From: Archegozetes longisetosus
Taxonomy: Eukaryota; Arthropoda; Arachnida; Sarcoptiformes; Trhypochthoniidae
Assembly (NCBI GenBank): GCA_018873245.2
Contig: JAEMBT020000004.1
Coordinates: forward strand, 11,282,652 to 11,346,651
Direction of reading: 5' to 3'
DNA length: 64,000 nucleotides
Positions 49,762 through 64,000 of the stretch are shown piece after piece; within the stretch, counting starts at the first letter, position 1, and each line of letters opens with the position of its first letter. Under the pieces are notes generated by a model that searched no databases, was not told the origin of the DNA, and was given only the letters and a program-made list of their open reading frames with translations. The position numbers were made by a program, and so were the translations under genes.

Positions 49762-52700
49762 ATTTTTTCAAATAATTCAGTTTTATTTATATCTCGTATG
49801 AAAGTAAGTCATGAAAGTCTTATCGAGTCTGAGACCCGAGCCGGGCGTGTCTTACTTTTGATCCCCAATAGGCTATTATGCAAATTATATGATCTTTACG
49901 ACACATTTTTCGGATAATCAACTCTTTATTCGTTATTTATATAGCAAAATATTGCTAATAGTGGGCGGAAAATTAATTTTTAGATAATATTCTTTCGCAT
50001 TGTATTCAATTATTAGACATTTCTATAGAAGAATATATGAACCAAAAAGTCATTTTACATTTTAATTACGAACGCATTTCATTTACTTCATATATTTTGA
50101 ATCTCTATTAATGTTTAGAGATTAAAAGTTATAATCTTTGCAAATGAAACAAGGATTCAAAGGAGATAGTCAAACAACAAAGAAAAATGCACAAAATTTC
50201 AACTTATAAATATTTAGTTGTGAGTTAATAATTTATTAAACTTAAAAATTAAGCTCACTGTAAGTTTTCGAAACTAAAATTTCATAACAGCTAATAGTTT
50301 CAGAGCAGCGTAAAGATTACAAGATCGCAAACTAAGGTTTGTTCAGTCAAATAGTTTGCATGAATTAGAATCAGGTTCAATAAATAAATCTGATGTAAGT
50401 TATAAAAAGATTTGACAGATATAGCAATGCTAGAAATTGTTTGAACGCTTTTTCCAAGAGATTTATGGTTTGTACAAATTGTCGTTTAGTTTATGATACT
50501 TTAACCAGTTTTGAAAAACCTTCAATGCATTGCAACAACGAATGACTCAATTTAAAAATCGAGAGCTTTGTTCACTCGAACACACTTTAATTGAAGTCCT
50601 TATTTGAAATCAAAGTTGAAGTTTACTGAACTATATGTTAAGAGCGACTAATGAACCTTATTATTTACTTTCTCCTTCTTGATCTCGTTGTGTTGGACGA
50701 CACAACGAACCCTTCAAAAGTCTCAATTATAGTATTCACTGTTATCTACAGCCATAATGCTACTACAGGTAACCTATACAGTTTAATCCAGTTATTGGCA
50801 ACTTGAATGCTGACAATCCCGATTGTTAGCAACTGTTTTCATTGAGCCTCTAATGATAAAAAGTTCGAGTGTTAATATCAGTTATCATCTATGTTCGACA
50901 TAGACGACAATTTGCAAGCGTAGAGTACTCAGTACTCGCTTATTGGCATCTATGACACGAATTTAAAGAATTTAAGTTTTGCTCGTACAAAAACGAGACA
51001 AAGTCTAAAAAATGTCTAAAATGCCATTCAATAATATTTAATTTTGATACTAATGGTTATAATAACAAAATGAAGTGGTCATATCAATTACTTATCATAT
51101 TTATATTTGGTTTCTTTAATATAGGCAAATCCAGCTATTGACAACTCACTTTCGATGCACCGACTCATTTGCAATTACCGAATCAGTATGTATATCAATT
51201 TATCATCAAATGCGGTCTAACTCTTTTAATTTGATAACCACTTGCAAGTTTTAGAGTATAATTAAATAATGCCTCATTTAATGAATAAATAGAGTTGTCT
51301 GTTGCACGAGGTGTCAGTTATAAGCAAAACTTTTCTCAGATTTGATATATATTTCGATTGCTCACTCTTAATATTCTATCGAATTTTTATTCTGAGAAAT
51401 GACTAAATTTCAATTTTAAAAAATGAATGATGGAGTTCGCTACAAAGTGAGTTTACTCTAGCTGTTCACTTATTGTTCACTTTTATTCCATGAATGAAAC
51501 GTAAGATTAGATAAATTCGAGTCAAGATATGGGTTCAATTTTGGTTTGAATTAACAATTTGATTGTGTAACAATTTAATGATTCAATTTAACAATTTAAT
51601 TCATCTATTTTTGGTACTCATTGTAAGGTAAGTGCATGCATTTTTCGACATTGAATTGAGTTATTGCAAGATAAAACCTTTAATAATACTAGAGATAACA
51701 TACTTTAGATAAATTTGATCATAATTACTTTGGATTGCTCTAAATGGCTTCAGAGTAATCTAAAGGTAAAAGTAATCCAACCTTATTGTCATATTATAAA
51801 CTGATTACTCTAAATATAGGAATGGATCTGAAATTTTGAACAGACAGTCCAACATTTATTCAAAGTTGCGAATCAAATAATTTATTATTAATTTTGATGC
51901 AATTGAAATATTATGATAACAAAGTAGTGAATTATATTTGATAAGCTAGTAATTAGAAAACAAACCAATTATGCTTAATGTCAAGTCGTTTGTTTGAGCG
52001 ATATATCACTTCTAGTCTTGCATTCATTGTATTCACCGATTATACGCATCCGTATTTTGATCACATATATGTTTGAATTCCTTTCTATTAATGAGATCAC
52101 ACCTAAAATTTATGCATTAAAGGACATGTTAAAACTCAGTCACATTTAACATTTCCTTCTAGAGTCATATCAATTTATTGCTACACTTTTTTTGATACAA
52201 TAAAATTTATTGTCCAAAGTAAGCCATATTTCTCCGTAAATGAATTCCTCCGATTTTAATCATTGCCAGAATTGAGCCAAAAGGTTAAACCTATAATAAA
52301 ATATAATACTTTCAAAACTTTGCGGGATCAATGATTATACTCTAAACTATAGGATTACTGTACTTTTCTCATTTTGTTCAAGAAATTTATTCAAAAGAGT
52401 ATTGTAAGCAATGTCTAACTTTTATAACGATGAATATCTAGTATCACAAACTCTCATTTTTCTTATAAAGTCTAACTTACCTGCGGTAACCTTTATAAAT
52501 GAAATGTTGCAACTCATTTAAACAGTTATACACATTTTTATACAATTTTGAAAACATTGGCACAAAAGCCAAATTCTTTTATTCATACAAAAGAGTGTTC
52601 GCTTAAAAGGTACTGAAATTCTCGATGCTCCAATTTACTGAAAAGACAATCTCGACTACACTTAATTGGACTAAAAGATAAAGTACTGAACTTATTCTCA

Positions 52701-55700
52701 AAATATTTTCAGTACCAAAACTCGTTCAAAGTATTTTTCTTAACTCTATGGATATCAAAATAAATTTCTAACATCAAAGATGACACAATGTTTTTTGTCT
52801 AAAATCTGAATGATCAAATTTAACGGATAGAAGAGATTTTAGTATCCATTAAAATATGTATCCGAAAATCAATACGTATTTAAGAGATAAAAAAATAGAA
52901 TTTTGAAGTATAAGATCAGAGTATAAGACCAAATTGTAATATACTATATTAAATAAACTTGAAAAGTACTTTTGTGTATCATATGTGTTGAGAAGACTAT
53001 TAGAGGTGATAGTAGCAGCCACGCTCAGTTAATATACTCTTTGTTATGCAATTTCATATCGTTTATTCAAATTCTTATCGATGTTCTGATATCACAAACA
53101 CTTTCTCAAAAAGCCTTTTATAAGAAACTCAGAGATACTTATTTGCTATTTCGCCGAGTTTCTTTTCGCTCAAATGCATTTCACAGAATGTCATTTCTCT
53201 CAATCTATATACGTGTGTACCTATCTATAAAAATTTCTCTTATAAGCAAAATTAATTTTAATAACTATTTTATGCCAATAACTTATCCAAAAGATATTAA
53301 AAACAAAGAAAATTGTAATCAATAGCTATACAGAGCTTTTCTTATTGTATACTACATTATTAGTTACTTCAAGCTTTCTGATTGGTAGTTTTCCTTCAAT
53401 TAAAAGTACAATTAAACCACTATAATTGGAGTGAAGCGTACAATAAACATAAACAAATACGTGTTCAATAGTCAACATTACAATTATCACTATTTACAAA
53501 GTTTCCCATTTCAGAGTTTTTAATGTACTTTTCATATGTAGCGGACTATAAGAAATACTCTGTATAATGCTAAAGCATAAGCACTGCACAAAATGTTTGA
53601 TAGAGTCCATACTATAATTTTAAGAGAATGTTGGCAGTGCTCTTAGCTTAAGGTCAACGAGTTGTAGCGCATTTGCTGCATTGTGAAACAGAGCCGTAGC
53701 CAGAAATCAGGCTATATGGGAGCAGAATTCAATATTTGAATCGAATACCATAAATTTGTAGCTTAAATTGGGCTATTTTACTGTAAATGGCACTCTTAAG
53801 TTAATTTATCACTTAAGCCATGAAGTAATTTTAAGATTTCTTTAAATAACTGTATTTTTCAATGCTTCGAAGGTGTTGGGTGGACTCCTTCTGTCTCATA
53901 CTTAGTTAAGATACTGCTACAGAATCGGGGTTTTACTTCACAACAAAGTACACTATTGTGTTTCTCGATAAGTAAAAAACTGATAGATAGGTTGACCTGT
54001 TCATAAATTCGGCCAAATGGTACATAATCTCAGAAACTGTTTTCAAAACTGAAAAATATAAAGAAACTACTATGATCAATGTATTAGATGATTTCATAAT
54101 TTGAAGAATTGTTAAATAATTATTGGATTTTTATGAATCAGTTAATTTTGTTTCTTATCTGATCACATTAGATATAGAGGAAACTTGTCTAAAAGTTTAC
54201 GAAATCAAATGTCTAGTCTTTGTACATGGCTCCAGCGATTGACTAAATTAAGATTTTCATTTATATTCTGACAGTATATTTTATGTTAGCTCTGTATCAA
54301 ACATATCGTGTTAACTTTAAAGTTTTGCTCATAATCGTTGCTCTTATGTTAATAAAACTGACAAAATCAATGCAAACATACTGTGCGTTAAAAGTTGTAA
54401 CTTTTATGAATTGTGAATTAATTACGAATGAATCGTCACTTTAATAAATTTTTTCAGCTCTGATAAGATTTAAAGCAAATATTTTGATAGTAGAATAAGT
54501 TTTACAATGAAAGCGCTGGCTTTAAATAAAAGAATCTTTCACTACATTTAACTATGTTTAGTGAGAAAGAATGCGAAACTCAAATAACTTAATAGCGTTT
54601 TTTCCTTTACATTCAGTCTTCAGATGGAATTCATGGCTTTCATTTGTGAATACATCGAAATTTATATGACTTTTAAATACATGTTTGAGTTGGAATTAAA
54701 TTTTTATCTAACGTGCGAAAACATAAGTGTCATAGTATGAAAAGTATGACCGATTGCATACTTTTTTAGCTGTTAAAAACTTGATTCTTTCTCTTTTCCA
54801 TCCATAAAAGTAGACAAATATATCACACGGAAACGCAAAAGGTTCAATATTAAATATAACTTATGCGAGTAGTAAAGACTTACTATTATCAATCATACCT
54901 ACAATTTGGAAGAAAAAATTTAGTTTCAAAAAATACAGTATACACAAGCTGACTACCAGTTTCTTTTACTCTATTATTACTGCAATGTATATATTATTCA
55001 CTCATTGCTTGTATTGAGAATCAAGTACGATAAAAACTTATGTAAATCGCCTCTAAATAAATCATATGAAAAATTGCACAGATAGCTTTGATGGCACACT
55101 CGCTCTTATTATGTTTTCTAATAATAAATTTAATATATGATATGTTGCATTATTATTAGCCAACTGCTAACTTGTAAGAGTTCTTAACTTAGAACTTCAT
55201 TTTGTTTGGCACCTTTGGCTATGAATAACAAAATCTTTTTAACCGTATCTCTACTCTAGTGGCTAATAGAGGCGGATCGCATTTAGTTTTAAGATATTTG
55301 CAATTCTGGTCGTCGTCGAACACGCCTCACAAGTCATTGAGGACGACAATTATGATTTGCATCGCATGTAATTTTAATGACCCCATGTTTAACTTATTGA
55401 TATAATTTTGATACTGTATAGCCTTTATGTTTTTGCTTCCATTAATTCAATAACAATAGTTAATTCACTATTTTTGTAGCTTTTAGTAAATTATCTCAAC
55501 TCTATATTAAGTGAATTACGTAAATCCCAATGTTTACCTGAAAGAATAAAATCCAAACAATACAACTGAAAGCTATGCTAAGAAATGCATTTTAGTTAAT
55601 GCAAATTGCAGTTATATTTTATTATGCCCCACACATACATAAAACCAAATTGAATATGCATTCAATCCATATACCATATTTCGGTTGGCTTTAGGCTCCA

Positions 55701-57892
55701 AAGCTATCGCCTCCTCAAACAATGTTTATATAACGAATAACAATATCAGACCAGATTTACAACCTTTCAATAAATAAGCAATTTTTGAATTTTTTCTTAT
55801 AATATTTAATGCAATAAAAATGTTATCCTTTTAAAAATATTCACTCAATTACATAATTTTTGAGTTATGTACTAATAAATTATTTTTTTACTTTATAATG
55901 ACAACTATAGAGTTTTAGCTCAAGATATATTATGAGCGATCAGTTATGTGCAGCTCACGATTCAGATTGCAAAACAATTATTCAACCAAAGTATAAATTG
56001 AGTGCTGTTTATTCCACAGGCATATCTTTGGATACCACTAAATGATCGCATTATTCATTCAAATAAAAAAGAAGAATTTTCATCTTCAATTTTTTTATTT
56101 AAATAAATTTTATGAGTTGATGAACTTTAATGAAATGAAATTTCATTTTAATTGCAGAAACCATTAAAAAAGTTTTCTTATTAATTATTCAATTGATATT
56201 CTGGTAAGTACTGCATAAAAACAAAATGAGTTGATTTATGTGTAAAGTGGTAATCCACTGAAAGCAAAAATTAATCAATTTTATCATCAGTGATATTTTT
56301 GACCATATCTCTCAACTTTTTGTGGTCAATCTATTCGTGTAAATTAATTATCAGTGATTCCTTACACTAAAATTGTTAATAATACATCTAACGAATCAAA
56401 ATAAGCCTTTGAAAAATTGCTTAAGCTTTCACACAATCAAATACAGACTTTGTAAGGAACTACTTATGTAATTGACTGAGCCCGAGCTCATCATTTTTAC
56501 TTAGCTCTGGTAAGGTCTTAAATTATGTTAAAATTTACTATTCTTAAAGCCAAGCTTTTACAAAAATTGTAACGTTGTGAGTGTCAAGTTTAACTTATTA
56601 AAGCATTATCGACAATCTCGTGCTATGACAATTACATGGTTAGCCACTTATTCAAACTTATTGATACTCATAAAAGCTTCAACTTTCTGATGCGAACATT
56701 TAAGCAAAAACCTGCAACTTTCATTTTAATTCTTTATTAATTATGAACTCTTATAGGATCATTGTTGAGCATTTTATCTGTTATTCTTATTTGTTTCTGT
56801 TTTTGATTGATTTTTCATAATTTGGCTTAATCGTATTGAGAGTTCGTTAAAATGTTAGCAGGAAATCCAAGTGATTACAAAAAAGCATAATTAAAGTTGA
56901 CTGAGTGGTACTCCTAGGGGTTTATTTCCTATTGAATGCTCTGCTTTGTCGATTTGTACGTTACTAATGACTGTCTTTTTATTGTTACATAGAATTTGGA
57001 GCGATTTTGTTTAGAATCAATTTTTAGGATATAAAGCTAGGGATTAGATAAGAAACACTTGACGACAAGCCATGATCTCAATTAGAGTAATGAAAATCAT
57101 AAGCGATATATCAAATCTGTGACTCCAAATTTGACCTCTTTTCAACTTTTGTTTTCTATTTGTGATAATGCCTGTTGTAAAACTGCTAAAGTAAAAATCA
57201 TAAAACAAAAGCATTTGTTAAAATTGACTTTTGGAGTAATATCGTAATTCCGACTAACTTATCAGATCAATTATATCCTATGTTAAGAGCAATATAAAAC
57301 CTTGCAAACCTAGATACAACATTTGTAAAAATGCTTCAAAGTTTTTGCAATCATCTAAAAATGCTGAGTCTTTTATTCTGATATTTACATTGAAGCATTG
57401 CGATCTAACTTCCGAACTGATTTGAAAACTTTTTACAAAAAAATTGATTTTAGCAAAAAAGAGGATGTATTGACACTTGTAAACTTGTTAGCTTGTAATT
57501 TACAGGAAATCTCTAGTAATCTATACAAATCTATACAAATGCATGAAAAGCAACGACTAATATTTACAAAGAAGGCAAAAACAGTGTTAAATCCAATGAA
57601 TTGAGCGTAAACTCAGTCACAATCACTAAATGGACAAACATATTTCGCAAATTCTATTATAGGCCAGAATTGGTTTTGGTTTGAATTGGCATTCATCGCA
57701 CATTTCCCAATGGACAGAGTTTAGGTATATTCAGTTTCCTATTTCGAGTTACCGGTAATATAGCTTCACATTGTATAATATAATTCTCTTAAAGCAATAA
57801 ATGCAATACTGCTAATGCATATGAGTAATTTGTACACTAACGAGCTATCGTGAGATATCGTTAAAATTTAACATCACCATTACTGAACTGAA

Positions 57893-57923
57893 TCTCTCTC
57901 TCTCTCTCTCTCTCCCTCTTTCT
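57893..57923. repeat. (CT)n imperfect microsatellite
   Basis: CT units with a few interruptions (ccc, ttt) at the 3' end. Confidence 0.9.
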
Positions 57924-59323
57924 CAACTCGATGTCTAACTTGTGAGCTAGTTCCCTATCATATTAGAGCAAAGGTATACTGAATTAAAGACCGACTGTTT
58001 CTCTCTCAAACACACGTGTAGCACCAGCAATACCAAGTGATCCATTGCGGACACATAGTATTGAGAACTGCATTAGTTTCAAGCAGAATGAGAGTCACCA
58101 CTAACTAACTGCCACGAAGTGTAATACAAATGTATTATTCAAGTGAACGCCGAATTATTTAAGGTGATAATGAACGCTCAGCCGAACACAAAACGCACGA
58201 AAACAAACAGGATATCAAATGCTTCGGAAGTGAGTACAGTGGCAAAAGCCCCAGGGATTGCTGTTTGTCTGATGAGTTTGAAGAATGGACGATATGCCGA
58301 TTGGATTCAAGTACAATAGACTAAAGCATTGAAATAAAAGAGAAAACTCATCAATTTATTGTGTATATGAAGTTAGTTATTTAGCTGTAATGCTTTTGAC
58401 TTCTTGGCATCGCATGTAATAAATGCAGTGAAGCGTAATTAAGAGATAAATTGTAACATTGCTGCAGTTTTTGTGGCATTTTTTATATGAGCTACTCTAA
58501 TATGCTTTTATTATTATTATTTTGCTCATTGAAAACGTGCTCTCAGTTCACCTTTACATTGCTTTACACCTCTCCCTCTCCCGAACCAGAGACATGCAAC
58601 TAATATAACATCACTTTTATGGCACCTCTCCAGCACTCGATTCCATAGAGATGACAGTATTTATAAAGTTGTCAGCCATTGTTCCGGCACCAAATGCTAT
58701 TCATTTTAATTACCGTAACTTTTTCTATATTGAACAATTTCCCTTTTATAATCGTCTAATAGAGAATTATATCAAATTCTCATAAATATATTAACATAAG
58801 CTTTTCGTCATTTCCGTTGCAAATATTAATATTCAGATTTTAGCAGTACTTCAGTTTTGTTGCAATCAATCTTTTACACTAACAAAGCAAAGCTTTAATT
58901 TCCCTTTCGATTTGACTTTTTTGCAATTTTCTTTATAAAAATGAATTTCTTAACATCAACATTTAAATGAAATAACAACAAAAAAGCACGAAATTTTGAC
59001 ATCTCTTCCACGAAATAACTCAAATGATTATAATGACAAAGTTAAAAATTAGTTTCCAACACAATTGTAAGATATTATTAAATGAGTAAAATACTCATTT
59101 CTCTTGCTAATTAAAAACAATGAGGGCTGAACTATCATTTATAAAAAGCTGGTATTTATTCGAAAAATGAGATAAATATTTGGATAATTTTCAGCTAATA
59201 GGTTACAAGTTGTGTTTCATATAATGATTGAACACATTTGGTGATCAACTTTGCTTTAATGTGGCGTATATTTATTATGTATATAATACTTGTTAATGTA
59301 ATATTCAATATATAATATATAGA

Positions 59324-59347
59324 TATTATATTATATTATATTATATT
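59324..59347. repeat. (TATTA)n pentanucleotide repeat
   Basis: Four to five tandem TATTA units, preceded by ATAT-rich sequence. Confidence 0.85.
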
Positions 59348-62300
59348 AAAAGAAAAACCGGTTAGTTCATTGATGGATATTTGCTCGTTTGCCATGAATT
59401 ACTTTGAATTGGATACAATGATCGATCAAATTCTAACGTTATACTAAAGCTGAGTATAACAAAAAGTTACCTTTTTACGAAATTATTGTTTAGTGTATGT
59501 TTTGGGTTTCTCTGGTTTTCGGTGTTTTATTAGTAGCCCTAAGGGTTAGTGTTTTGACTGTTTTGTCGCTTTAATACATATTCAATTTATCTAATAGAAT
59601 GGGTGTGAGGGATAAACTTGACTGAACAAATTTACGTTAATATAGCAAATGCGTCGCCGCCACCAACGAAATAGAAAATGCAATGCACTACAACTGTGTG
59701 TTAGGATCAATTGACTCGGGAGAGCGCATAAAGTTTTTGAAGCTCAAAGTCAAAATCACATTTTGATTCGCCCTAGCCATCAAAAAGTATAACTGTAGGC
59801 AAAAGGCTGAAAAACATTAAATGATTGTTAAAATAGAAAACTAGAGTTATAGTCATCAAAGTAATATATGCTAATACTATTACCTCATATTATTAGTCTA
59901 TGTGTTTATTGCTCATCAGTAATGCTATACTTTTTCCTAAAATATTCGTGACTCACATTTTTAAGTTACCTAATACGAAAAGTGACTTTTATGTTGACTG
60001 AATTGCTTTACATATTACTACCAACTATATTGAACTCGAAAATATCATCGTAACCTTTCGCGATAGTCATAAAACAGGCTGTATTTCTCCAACAAAAGGA
60101 TCTACTCAATCATGGTTTCAAAAGCTACTTACGGAATCAAGTTTCATAATTGAAATGTAAGTAAAAGTTATTACACTTAAGTAAAGTTATTAAATCAAAT
60201 TTATCTAGACTATCTGTTTTATTATTTGATGAACAATTTTAAAGTTTTTTTATTAAAATTGCTTTGCAAATGTTAAATTATGTAACAGAAAGTTTTTTGG
60301 TCCTGTTGTTAAATTAGATTTTTGTGCTCTCATACCATTGTATTCGTATAACTCCATTAAATTTAAGTGTTTCAAAGGGATTCGTATCCGCATTTGGTGC
60401 TCACATATATTTTATTTTGACAGTCTTGAGCACCAAAATATATTTGGCCGAGTTATACACTTCGAAATACTCCAACTCTAACTTTACTAAAAGCCGTACT
60501 AACTTTCTATGAGAGCTCGTGCACGATAACCACATCACGTTCTGTTGTACACATTTTCCAGTTGTTGCTATTTTGCTATATTATTGCTTTAGTAATAGAA
60601 ACACCGGTCAATCTTCACACGAAAATCTCTAAAAAAGAGAAAAAACAATTCGAAATTCGATCGTAATGCTAATGCCAATTATGATTGCAGCGTTTGCCTG
60701 ACAGGCAAATCGGATGTTAAGAATTTCGTGCTCTACATTAGGTTTTATGGTATAGAGATTTTCTGATACATAGACCCATTGGGATGCATTTGATGAAACT
60801 GTTGTTTTGAGTCACTTTTTCAAAATGTCAGAAAATTTCTTATGAGGCTTGAAATTAAACTCATTTATTTAATAGAAAATCTTAATTAAATATTGCGGAA
60901 GAAGAAGTTCTAAGATTGGAAAAAGTTTAGATTTACAAAACATGTGAGAAAACAATATTTTAAGTGGAATGATTACATGAAAAGCGCTAATCTTACTCAC
61001 CTTAAAATTGCATAATAGAGAGAGTCACATCTTTCTTAACTGTAAACTCCTACTGTAATATCAAGTGACAGATCATATTTTATAATATCTCTGAAAAATT
61101 TTGCTTTTCCGACAGCACATAAAGTTATTGAAAGTGTTTATGTAAAAAATTTTATTAAATTCACGCACGAAAACTCTTATATCAGAAGCAATAAAACAAT
61201 GAAGTAGGATTTTTCTCAACAACTTTATGCAGTATAGACTTTTTTCGTTTACTTAAGATTTGTTATGCAAATATAATCAGTCTTATTTCTAGTTCTGAAG
61301 AATATTCAGCCAATAATTTAGTTAGAAACGAATTTTCGTGTCTGTAGAATATTAGTTCAATTGTAATAACTGTAAAGATACCTCATTTATTTAAACTACA
61401 GGTTTATATGAGTGGAGGCTTATTTTTGTGAAGCCGAGATTTGCAATACCTACAAAGCAATTGCGAGTTATAAGCTTTTGCATATCTATGACATCCTAAT
61501 TTTTAAGTTAAGCCATTAAGCTATTCAATATGCATGAAATTCAACATATATCGTTATCCTATGGTTACGCAATTACATTAATTGTAGTGATAGTGTCGCA
61601 CATTTACAATGCATCACACGTACAGTTTGCCAAATGTGCTCAGACTCACATTCAATTGAAGACAGAGTGGAACGTAAATGTAAGAGTGAATCAGAGGATG
61701 ACATGCAGTCATATTTCTGCCTATCGTATCTTCTCTGCTCCGAACATGTTTCTATTCCTATCTCTATCCTCTAATACTCTGATATTATATAGATGAACAA
61801 TATTTGTCATTAATTGCAAAATGAAGACAATTTTGCATTTGAATTATAAAATGATTTTATGTTTATTTATTGCTACCGATAGCTTCATTAGTCATATCTG
61901 GAACTAAGCAGATGTGGTGGTAAGCAATTTATTCCTTTCTAACACAAATAGCACATTAAATCACTTTTCCGGATGGCATCATTTTTAATCATATGAATGC
62001 GCGCTTAGGTTTACTTTAACTGTTAAATACTCTGACAACTGAATAGTATTCTATGATTTCATTTATGAATAGACAAAGTGCATAGAAAGCAAAATAGGGG
62101 AAGATTTAATGCCATAAAACTGCATTTTAAAAACCAAAGTTATACCCCGTTTTGCCTTAACTATCACAAAACAAAATTAAATATTTGCACAACTTATTAA
62201 GACTATATGTCAAATAATATTGTCTAATGAAAAGTCAGACTAAACAGTGGTGTCGTCAAAATAACATAAAAAATAGATGAAAGTGCAATTTTAAAGCATG

Positions 62301-62724
62301 TTTAATATTTAATATTGAATTTGCTAAATGGAATTTCACTTCTTATGTGACTCGCTACGAATCGACGCCCGGAAAGGGTGTTTAAGGGAACGTATCTTCT
62401 TGGGATGTGACAAGTGATAAAGTGTTATGTAAGCCTTGCTTTTTAACCTAGAGGCAGTACAGTGTATGAAAAACTATAACTTACAACCTTTACTGTATTT
62501 ATATTTATATACAAAGCCAGTGTTATTAGGATTTGGGTTCCCCCACATAATAAACTCTGCATCTTTTTTCTCGGTTATAAACTCCCATCTAAACCATTAA
62601 TATGAATTAATAATGAGAATGAACCAAACTTTTGATAACAAGAGCAAAAGGAATATATACACATATATGTTATGCTATTCTGGGTATGAATTTATATACA
62701 CAAGGATATACAGCATCAAACTTA

Positions 62725-62726
<2 letters not shown>

Positions 62727-62758
<32 letters not shown>
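62727..62758. repeat. (GT)16 microsatellite
   Basis: Uninterrupted GT array; the only long GT/AC array in the window. Confidence 0.95.
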
Positions 62759-62762
<4 letters not shown>

Positions 62763-64000
62763 TTTCTCAAATTATATTATGTATACCAATGGCATGGCGT
62801 TAGACTTGAGAAGTCAGGCCTTTCATGAAGTGAAACGCATTTGTTAATGCATTATTACAGCTAATGGTCGGTCAAATAAAAATAAAAAACACACTAAATG
62901 CACTCTACACGATACAACAGGCAAACGGTAATAACTGTTATGTACAGTCATACAGTCCAGTTCTTTCATTCGAGTATTTATATTGTTTTGCTTTTGTCAA
63001 TGCAATTCGCCTTCACTACTATGGTATCAATTTATGAATACTGCAATACCTCTAATATGTCTCAATCAATTATTTCAGAGACAAGGAATGGGCGCGTCCG
63101 CAAAATATATATTTTTTATTACAGGTACTTCTATTGGTAAAAGAGCAGGGCTTCAAAAGTTATGTAATGTTTGTGCTATCCCTTTGCTAATGACAATCAT
63201 CATCAGCTCATACACCTCTCAACAGAGAATTAGGCTTTACTTTCCTAATATAGACACAATTCAGAATCTCATTTAGATTGAGTTGATTAATGCCAAATCT
63301 AAAAAGTGTCAATAAATGTCACTCATTTGCCAGTCATTTGTCAGTTTTCATTTGAAAAAGTTTTCACTCATTTCACTTTATCAAGCCCTTTCTAGCAGTA
63401 ATTCTTACGGTTAGATTTAGTTTTAATAGTTTAAATTTAATAAAACTATTGATGGGGTGTAGGTCATGGAAACAGACAATACAAAAAAGCTATAATTGAA
63501 AGCAAATCAACGCATCCGTCTAATAAAAGATAGAATTTGACGCGCTATTTCAGGTCTTGCTTGTATTGCATTTAATTGACGGTTATAATAGAGGTTGGCA
63601 GTTAGGTAGTTATCTCTTCTTTAGGATTGTTTAAATAGGATGACAATTTAGTCGAAATGATTCATTGTGGATTCATTGTGTTATCGCACTCGTCGGTAGT
63701 TAACTAAGTATTTAGGATTATTTGTTTATCTTTGTGTGATAATGAAATGTTGTTTGCACACATCCTCAAAAAAGCGATTATTTTAACTAAATTGAAATGG
63801 AATATAAAAGTATTACAACTTTCAGTCGTAACTAAGGCTAACGATATAAGAAGTTTTTGATTGAGTCACTCTGGCGTTTGATAGCATTTCCTAAGTAACC
63901 AATTGAACATTATAGTTATCTCACATAACGGAAGAGAACTTTTCAAAATCGAAAACAAAATATCAAAGAAGAAACTTATGAACGCTTTGATTTTATATTA

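Larger units (their letters stand above)
49762..64000. other. AT-rich region downstream of USF3 with no supported gene
   Basis: About 14 kb. It contains a CT tract (57893-57923), an ATATT-type repeat (59324-59347), a GT array (62727-62758) and scattered short frames. Frames at 52972-53325 (117 codons from a non-ATG start), 57398-57604, 61530-61796 and 62983-63276 have no recognisable domain and fit chance expectation. It could be intergenic or a long intron of a gene beyond the window. Confidence 0.5.

Noticed and set aside
52972..53325. 117-codon hydrophobic/basic frame
   Set aside because: Non-ATG start, no domain, and about one such frame is expected by chance at this AT content.
57352..57604. 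Lys-rich, coil-like open frame
   Set aside because: Only an internal ATG, no convincing splice sites and no family match.

Overview
The window is animal nuclear DNA: AT-rich (roughly two thirds A+T by eye), with intron-containing genes, short AT-rich introns in some genes and multi-kilobase introns in another, and abundant simple repeats. The gene set (Van Gogh/Vang, MED22, CHCHD2, a PRDM protein, USF3) is metazoan. The combination of 74-85 bp introns, low GC and protein divergence suggests an arthropod, and a mite or other chelicerate is plausible. That placement is inference; no rRNA, mitochondrial or lineage-marker sequence is present.

Layout. 1-2179: the 3' half of Vang on the + strand, two exons, with the 5' end outside the window. 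4190-4591: MED22 on +, intronless. 6188-6667: CHCHD2 on -, converging on MED22. 6908-7102: an unrecognised small open frame on +. 7103-15185: about 8 kb with no recognised gene, holding GA-repeats, a cluster of TCACCTGC E-boxes and a possible upstream exon of the next gene. 15186-29362: a PRDM-family PR/SET plus C2H2 zinc-finger gene on +, reconstructed as ten exons that join in one frame to about 510 codons, with exons of only 16, 30 and 38 nt inside the finger array. 29363-43851: about 14.5 kb with no recognised gene. 43852-49709: an orthologue of USF3 (KIAA2018), a very large bHLH protein, in three clear exons plus an unresolved frame switch near 46.45 kb. 49710-64000: about 14 kb of AT-rich DNA with no supported gene.

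The genes are unrelated single-copy loci rather than a pathway cluster. Vang acts at the plasma membrane in planar polarity, MED22 in the Mediator head, CHCHD2 in the mitochondrial intermembrane space and nucleus, and PRDM and USF3 are transcription regulators. The two regulator genes sit in the gene-poor part of the window, as developmental regulators often do. I found no mobile element, CRISPR array, tRNA or rRNA that I could support. I also found no clearly new multi-gene system. The most notable features are the micro-exon PRDM gene with a CtBP-type motif assembled across a splice junction, and the USF3 gene with a duplicated SYSAE(A/S)LI motif and a broken frame.
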